Shown one piece after another: positions 60,501 through 64,000 of a stretch of 64,000 bases of DNA (positions are counted from its first letter, which is position 1; every line of letters starts with the position of its first letter). The stretch comes from Saccharomycopsis malanga (lineage: Eukaryota; Ascomycota; Saccharomycetes; Ascoideales; Saccharomycopsidaceae): positions 2,108,001 to 2,172,000 of the forward strand of contig CP025325.1 in NCBI GenBank assembly GCA_004014935.1, given 5' to 3'. The notes under the pieces were generated by a model. The model was not told the DNA's origin. It did not search any database and saw only the letters and a list, made by a program, of their open reading frames with translations. A program made the position numbers and the translations under genes.

Positions 60501-61058
60501 CCTACCACCGCAAAAGCATTCATTGACGACCCAATTGATACCGCTGTCATCGATCACAGGCTTACTTCGTCTTTTGTCAAAATGGATGATAGACAAAATT
60601 CAAGTGCGGGCTCAATTGCTAGTGATTCTCCCTATTTGGGAAGAAAAAGCTCTTTGGTCCCGGTTCCGGCTGCTCAGGTGAGTAGAATCAAAAGCCCTGA
60701 TAGTCAATCAAACTCTTTCAGTTTTCACAACCAATCACAAGAAGAACATATTTATCTGTCAGACAATAGCAACAAAGATATTCCTCAAAATTATTCACCA
60801 TCTCAAGAAGCTGCTTCGAGAACAATGGATAGAATTAAAAAATTGAAGAAAAATGCCGAAAACAAATCTCTGTGGATACCCCAACCTAAAACAGTACTCT
60901 CCAGAAGCTTATCATTAAAGGGTATAAGCGAATCATCATCAACGACCGATATTGCTGCCATGAGATCAGGTTCAAATAAAACCAGCAACACAGGTAAGCC
61001 AAAAAAGCGCAATAGCAATGGTAGGGCCAAAATAATTGCTCGTAAAGAGTTTGTGTAA
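57543..61058 (+). CDS. KAR9: Kar9-like spindle-orientation protein
   Basis: Kar9 binds Bim1 (EB1) and Myo2 to steer cytoplasmic microtubules into the bud. The N-terminal 530 residues are a helical domain. LINDLDDLRYELVEKRWLEAF (about 418-438) parallels the FRELKVELIDKRWNILF segment of S. cerevisiae Kar9. The C-terminal half is basic, Ser/Pro-rich and disordered, with an EB1-binding SxIP-like motif SRLPIAN at residue 967 (SRIPIYK in S. cerevisiae) and LWIPQPKTV near 1110 (VWVPSTRR there). At 1171 aa it is nearly twice the S. cerevisiae length (644), mostly disordered expansion. A His-rich DSEGHVHGHNCEKK insertion sits near residue 215. Confidence 0.78.
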   Translation: MTNHIMYQYETYQSPILDNESSQHHADKVSTFTGNSQQNEYYDVNSRQTTFDHISMDAEYLPEGEQIHIDDFHLESLLLSDILKTCPTFSFFDELINIKSIEQAQTLLHYDLIKINNSILDISTYLNELILLLQNLDTITNNSSPLNKYYDNIEWIYEGRSEITKISKNVDGIDSIISQLLHIIESKLDETTNDEEFFDEHGLFDHDSEGHVHGHNCEKKKLEYLHLLSNFDEISDLSLQVKKYLIVYKKRLDISVQYNELYYQILESVNDEIENCLKDSFKTHELKFSLSTKSIEQYNISSLAEKIDKILDALHDISKRKSAKDLARNSNSYLPNDLLSLEASTRYPIFDDKERELYDHLSRLKSTIDPIKASIDYIKPQVRIYSEKEEIIEFYPTSIENLNIKFDTIEEKFIFLINDLDDLRYELVEKRWLEAFQFLISSVETKTEDFFRDLLTVGFITSNADEVIDKNVIIPLEFEDEFKQLHAVVKVIKKGFGEKLFEHERLKQKFEETALPQWNVLYKKVPPELKSIWFGIKQMSERKSEHNPAHNLEQDVLPDNSQLLEFNRKASNDEVPTRALKIKSMRNSLVPSPTLKSSVQRSSASPHLSRNRFDNTARKDTYRSPSLSSVVSPTTESDFQVRSFSLSRSNTIHQISSFADMETNNDDAPIISGFPSPENIDTGGFGLGLNTFNHLANGVQSTPGPETTNEKRHSKRRSITGSLLIGKMNLQPILVQGTPTSPEKSKHSQGLSQQQSEHANKEEAAHVASPKPLKTNKFSGIVPRVGLTGNRGLNVLSTVESIADEDSSFADDDRDTSLESPLSKKVQRIGGFDTNSTRHIFPRNENAVRPPTNFHNIDEYDISNVSNVSSIEHSRLEALKKLESQNEKIEVNILDGLENLTLEDLQKTLKSKEENEALPPACNATLRSSKQGLSESNSPLNNSKIINDLHPRNSPRTSLYSQRSSISRLPIANRGLSSKKFSIVTSPTTAKAFIDDPIDTAVIDHRLTSSFVKMDDRQNSSAGSIASDSPYLGRKSSLVPVPAAQVSRIKSPDSQSNSFSFHNQSQEEHIYLSDNSNKDIPQNYSPSQEAASRTMDRIKKLKKNAENKSLWIPQPKTVLSRSLSLKGISESSSTTDIAAMRSGSNKTSNTGKPKKRNSNGRAKIIARKEFV

Positions 61059-62401
61059 ATTGTTCCAATTGGTGCTCAAAATGAGGCTTTATTCTATTCC
61101 GTTATTTCGCATTATTGGTTGCTTTAGGTGTATTTTTTCCCCCCTTTTAATAGCTCGTTTAATTTATTTTTTCTGATTTTGCTTCCACTTGTTTGTTTTC
61201 TTGGTCTTCGCTTATTATTACAATTATTACCCATACTCATGTCTTTTACCTTGTTTTCGCTGTTTAAAAACTCGCTTTTTCGCTTTTGATTTCTCGTTCC
61301 TTTTGTTTCCTATTACAAGTTTTTAACAAAAGTCTAATTCCTACTTTTCAAATGTTTATTACTCACAGCTCGTTTCTATTATGCTACATTTTTTTTTTGC
61401 TTCATAGGAGGTTTATATTGAGTTACTTCATTTCTTTCATTTTCTGTCAATTAAATATTCATACCCAGTGCTCCCATTATACGCTTGCAAGGTCTCTACA
61501 AAATTAAAATTAATCCATTTTTGAAAAGAATGTTTTTATTCAAGGGGTGTTATTATGAGTAATGCTTTGCTTGCAAAATTCAATATTAGTAGGTATTTGA
61601 CAAGTCTCGAAGCCGAAAAAAATACACCGAAAAGGTTTATTGAGTGTCAGGGTCTTATGAAGACTAATACGTTTACCCGGAAAAAGTGTTTTCTGTAGCA
61701 TCATTCAAATGCCAAAAATTTTGGAGTCAGAAAAGGGCGTGTGGCGTAGTTGGTAGCGCGTCTGCCTTGCAAGCAGAAGGTCACTGGTTCGATTCCTGTC
61801 TCGTCCATTTTTTTTTCAGTGCTAAGATCGAAGGATTTTTTCAAACGGCTTTAAGGTCTATCTATCTAGACGTGCCGCATAACTGTGCTTGTAGTCAAAT
61901 ATTCAAACATACAAACTTTTGTTGTACTGGTAGCTGTAAAAGGCCCATGATAGAGATGAGCTTCAGTATACTACAATGTAGCCCTAGTATGATTTTCTGC
62001 ATAAAATGTCTTCGATAAAGCAAATCATAAATTGCATTAATAACATTAGACTGCTTCGGGCTCAAAGGATATTGTATACTACGCGAAATTCTGTTAAATT
62101 TTTTCGTGCTACCGTGAAAGGCTTTAAATTAGTTCAATTTTTCTGGATTACAAGGCTGAAACCGCATTCGCATCAGAATGTCTGTCATTCAACACCGATG
62201 ATCTCTTCCCAGCTCATCGGCCGCATAGAATATATTCGTGTCTACATTACACGATTTTTTTATTTTGATCCTTGTGAGTACATTTATTGTTGCATACAAG
62301 TAACAAGTCTGTTCAAGCAAATATCATTTCGGGTGAAAACAGCTTTGTCCAAAATCATAACACGAGCTTTTTACGGTTTTCAAGCCATTGGACAATTGAG
62401 G
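61059..62401. other. KAR9-NPY1 spacer with tRNA-Ala
   Basis: T-rich 61059-61700, then the tRNA-Ala gene (61735-61807). The frame of NPY1 is open from 62006, but 62006-62401 reads as Lys/Ile/Phe-rich sequence without family similarity and is treated as 5' leader. Confidence 0.5.
61735..61807 (+). tRNA. tRNA-Ala(UGC)
   Basis: 73-nt cloverleaf starting GGGCGTGTGGCGTAGTTGG, anticodon loop CTTGCAA (anticodon TGC) in a 5-bp TCTGC/GCAGA stem, B box GGTTCGATTCC, and end TCGTCCA. It follows S. cerevisiae tRNA-Ala(UGC) closely. No intron; a T9 terminator follows directly. Two U.U oppositions, one each in the acceptor and T stems, are slightly unusual. Confidence 0.96.
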
Positions 62402-63814
62402 ATGAAGATGATCAACCCATACATGCGCCGGTCTGTTACAGGGGCTTTTCTGGCACAGGTTAGAAAGTTTACTACAAGTTCAACAGTTTATAACATATAT
62501 CATAGGTCCCTTACGAATAATGGTGATGTAGACGAGTCAATATTCTTTGGTGTCAACTCTATCAATAGATTATCATTCCTTCGTTCTAATGGGGATTTTA
62601 TTTCGCAAATTGCCCAATTTCCGGGCACAAAATTGATATTTTTTAATCAATCTCAACCGCTTTGCAGGTATCTGAAATATGAAACACTGGTGAACTTATT
62701 GAGGGTTCCTGTGCTGGATGTTTCTGATGCCTGTAAAGAATATTTAGCAAGGTGGAGTAAAGCCAACAGTGCCCGTAGCAAAGACCTTTTAAAGTATCCA
62801 ACCATAACCTTTTTGGGGATGGACAGAAAGAATCAAGGAGTGGAATTCAATAATCTGATAAAAGTAGAGAAGGAAAACGATGCGGATGGTTTCACTTACG
62901 ATCCGAGCAAAGACCAGTCTCTATTCACTTACAAAGACCATTATGTAGGCGTTCCTTACTTGGCAATTGATATCACAGATTGCGCATTTTTCAAAGACCA
63001 AGAGCTACCTCTGCTTTTTCCAGAAGTATCCGGAGATGGATCTCTGAAGATATTAAATTTACATAGTCCTAGTCCGTTATTGTCGACATTTTTTCAGCAT
63101 TTGAATTGGCTTGATAAAAGCGAAGCACTGGTGTTTTCTCAAGGTAAGATGTTTCTCGATTGGATCAGGAAGAATAAATATTGTTCTGCTTGCGGTCTGC
63201 CTAACTTGACAATCAACGCAGGCTCACAGTTACTTTGCACATCTACTCCAGAGCAAAACTGTATTGTGCGTAACACACCAAGTTCAAACGTATCTCATCC
63301 TCGTACAGACCTTGCAGTTATCTCTTCTGTTGCTAACGATACCAATGATAAGTTACTCTTAGTCAACAATAAAAAAATGCCCGTGGAAAACTTGTATACC
63401 TGTGTGGCTGGTTTCATGGACCCTGGAGAGGCTATAGAAACATGTGTCACTCGTGAGATATGGGAAGAAACTAATGTTATAACACAGCAAGTTCAAATGG
63501 TGTTATCTCAGCCGTGGCCATATCCGGGAACCCTAATGGTCGGATGCTGTGGCATCACAGAGTTCAACAACCATAATGAAATAATACATTTGGGTCACGA
63601 CAACGAGCTTCGTGATGCTCGTTGGTTTGATTTTGATTACATCAGGGAAATCATTATAGAAAACGAGAAGCGTGACGCTGTCATAGCTCAGGCGTTGGCC
63701 CAGGGCAATACTGAGGAGGCTCTCAAGCTACGAAACGAAGAGGCTACCTCTGATATTTTGCTTCCTGTAAAAAACACCGTAGCATTGGAGTTGGTCAAGC
63801 AGATTGTTTTTTAA
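62402..63814 (+). CDS. NPY1: NADH/NAD+ pyrophosphatase, NudC/Npy1 Nudix hydrolase
   Basis: Hydrolyses NADH (and NAD-capped RNA in NudC relatives) to NMNH and AMP. An N-terminal NUDIX-like domain begins VDESIFFGVNSINRLSFLR. A zinc ribbon follows (YCSACG..LLCTSTPEQNC). The Nudix box is GFMDPGEAIE + TCVTREIWEETN, and the NADH-family signature is SQPWPYPGTLMVGC. The box has Asn where the consensus has Gly after EEx. I chose ATG 62402 (470 aa); nearby ATGs at 62408 and 62423 are alternatives. The leader MRRSVTGAFLAQVRKFTTSS resembles a mitochondrial presequence. S. cerevisiae Npy1 ends in the peroxisomal SHL, whereas this protein ends QIVF with no PTS1. Two CTG codons align with Ser of the S. cerevisiae protein. 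Confidence 0.9.
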   Translation: MKMINPYMRRSVTGAFLAQVRKFTTSSTVYNIYHRSLTNNGDVDESIFFGVNSINRLSFLRSNGDFISQIAQFPGTKLIFFNQSQPLCRYLKYETLVNLLRVPVLDVSDACKEYLARWSKANSARSKDLLKYPTITFLGMDRKNQGVEFNNLIKVEKENDADGFTYDPSKDQSLFTYKDHYVGVPYLAIDITDCAFFKDQELPLLFPEVSGDGSLKILNLHSPSPLLSTFFQHLNWLDKSEALVFSQGKMFLDWIRKNKYCSACGLPNLTINAGSQLLCTSTPEQNCIVRNTPSSNVSHPRTDLAVISSVANDTNDKLLLVNNKKMPVENLYTCVAGFMDPGEAIETCVTREIWEETNVITQQVQMVLSQPWPYPGTLMVGCCGITEFNNHNEIIHLGHDNELRDARWFDFDYIREIIIENEKRDAVIAQALAQGNTEEALKLRNEEATSDILLPVKNTVALELVKQIVF

Positions 63815-64000
63815 AATAGCATTGAATGTTATTTACAATTAGTTAAAACTATTTAGAATACATGTAGTTGGTTGCAGTGAGAATTAAAGGGAAAACCTTT
63901 TTACTTGAAATGAACATCAGAAATCTATAGATTTAATGAGTTCTTTGGTTTTATATTTTATTGGATTTTGAAGAAAACCTAATAATCTTTTCGAAAGGCA

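Noticed and set aside
61686-62018. 110-codon ORF across the tRNA-Ala gene
   Set aside because: It translates straight through the tRNA and its terminator; a chance frame.
62006-62401. First 132 codons of the NPY1 frame as part of the protein
   Set aside because: Lys/Ile/Phe/Cys-rich sequence without family similarity. The Npy1-like region and a plausible presequence begin after the ATGs at 62402-62423.

Overview
This is a stretch of nuclear chromosome from a budding yeast (Saccharomycotina). The genes are mostly intronless and match Saccharomyces families one for one: VPS9, TSA1, MED6, HCR1, SAP30, RLP7, PDC2, STN1, OPI10, ATS1, FUN30, PMT4, DFG5/DCW1, GCN3, HOS2, KAR9 and NPY1. The divergent ATS1-FUN30 pair of S. 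cerevisiae chromosome I is kept. CTG codons are rare. Several fall where relatives carry Ser or another polar residue, for example two in NPY1 that align with Ser in the S. cerevisiae protein as I recall it. This points to the CUG-Ser clade (Candida/Debaryomyces and relatives), so Leu at CTG in these conceptual proteins should probably be read as Ser. Spacers are AT-rich and unusually long (several of 1-2.4 kb).

Layout. 1-6.1 kb: the 3' part of an unidentified gene, VPS9, and a YER152C-type aminotransferase. 6.5-12.5 kb: TSA1, FYV4 (mS41), MED6, HCR1 and SAP30, the last with a short intron near its 3' end. 13-21 kb: two tandem class I-like chitin synthases. 22-28 kb: mitochondrial AsnRS (SLM5), RLP7 behind PAC/RRPE elements, and the PDC2-type regulator. 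29.7-38.6 kb: STN1 with an overlapping upstream ORF, OPI10 with a tiny first exon, a probable H/ACA snoRNA unit, ATS1 and FUN30. 39.5-49.5 kb: a perfect 22 x 10-bp minisatellite, PMT4, MYG1, a hexapeptide acetyltransferase, a DFG5/DCW1 GPI protein and GCN3. 49.7-64 kb: tRNA-Arg(UCU), HOS2, a LIM-only protein, KAR9, tRNA-Ala(UGC) and NPY1.

Most striking. (1) A dispersed family of about 350-bp elements has a tRNA-like 5' head with A and B boxes, a shared unique body and an (ATT)n-type 3' tail. Five copies or fragments lie in this window, one flanked by a degenerate 16-18-bp target duplication. They look like tRNA-derived SINEs, which are unusual in budding yeast. (2) Between OPI10 and ATS1, an 18-bp hairpin is followed by an H/ACA-like hairpin-AGAACA-hairpin-ACA array. 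The G.U wobbles pair only in the plus-strand RNA. (3) STN1 starts at an ATGA overlap with a five-codon upstream ORF.

The genes are unrelated housekeeping functions (cell wall: two chitin synthases, PMT4, DFG5/DCW1; translation: HCR1, GCN3, RLP7, SLM5, FYV4; chromatin: SAP30, HOS2, FUN30; spindle and telomere: KAR9, STN1). I see no operon-like logic, no CRISPR and no autonomous transposon or virus-derived element.
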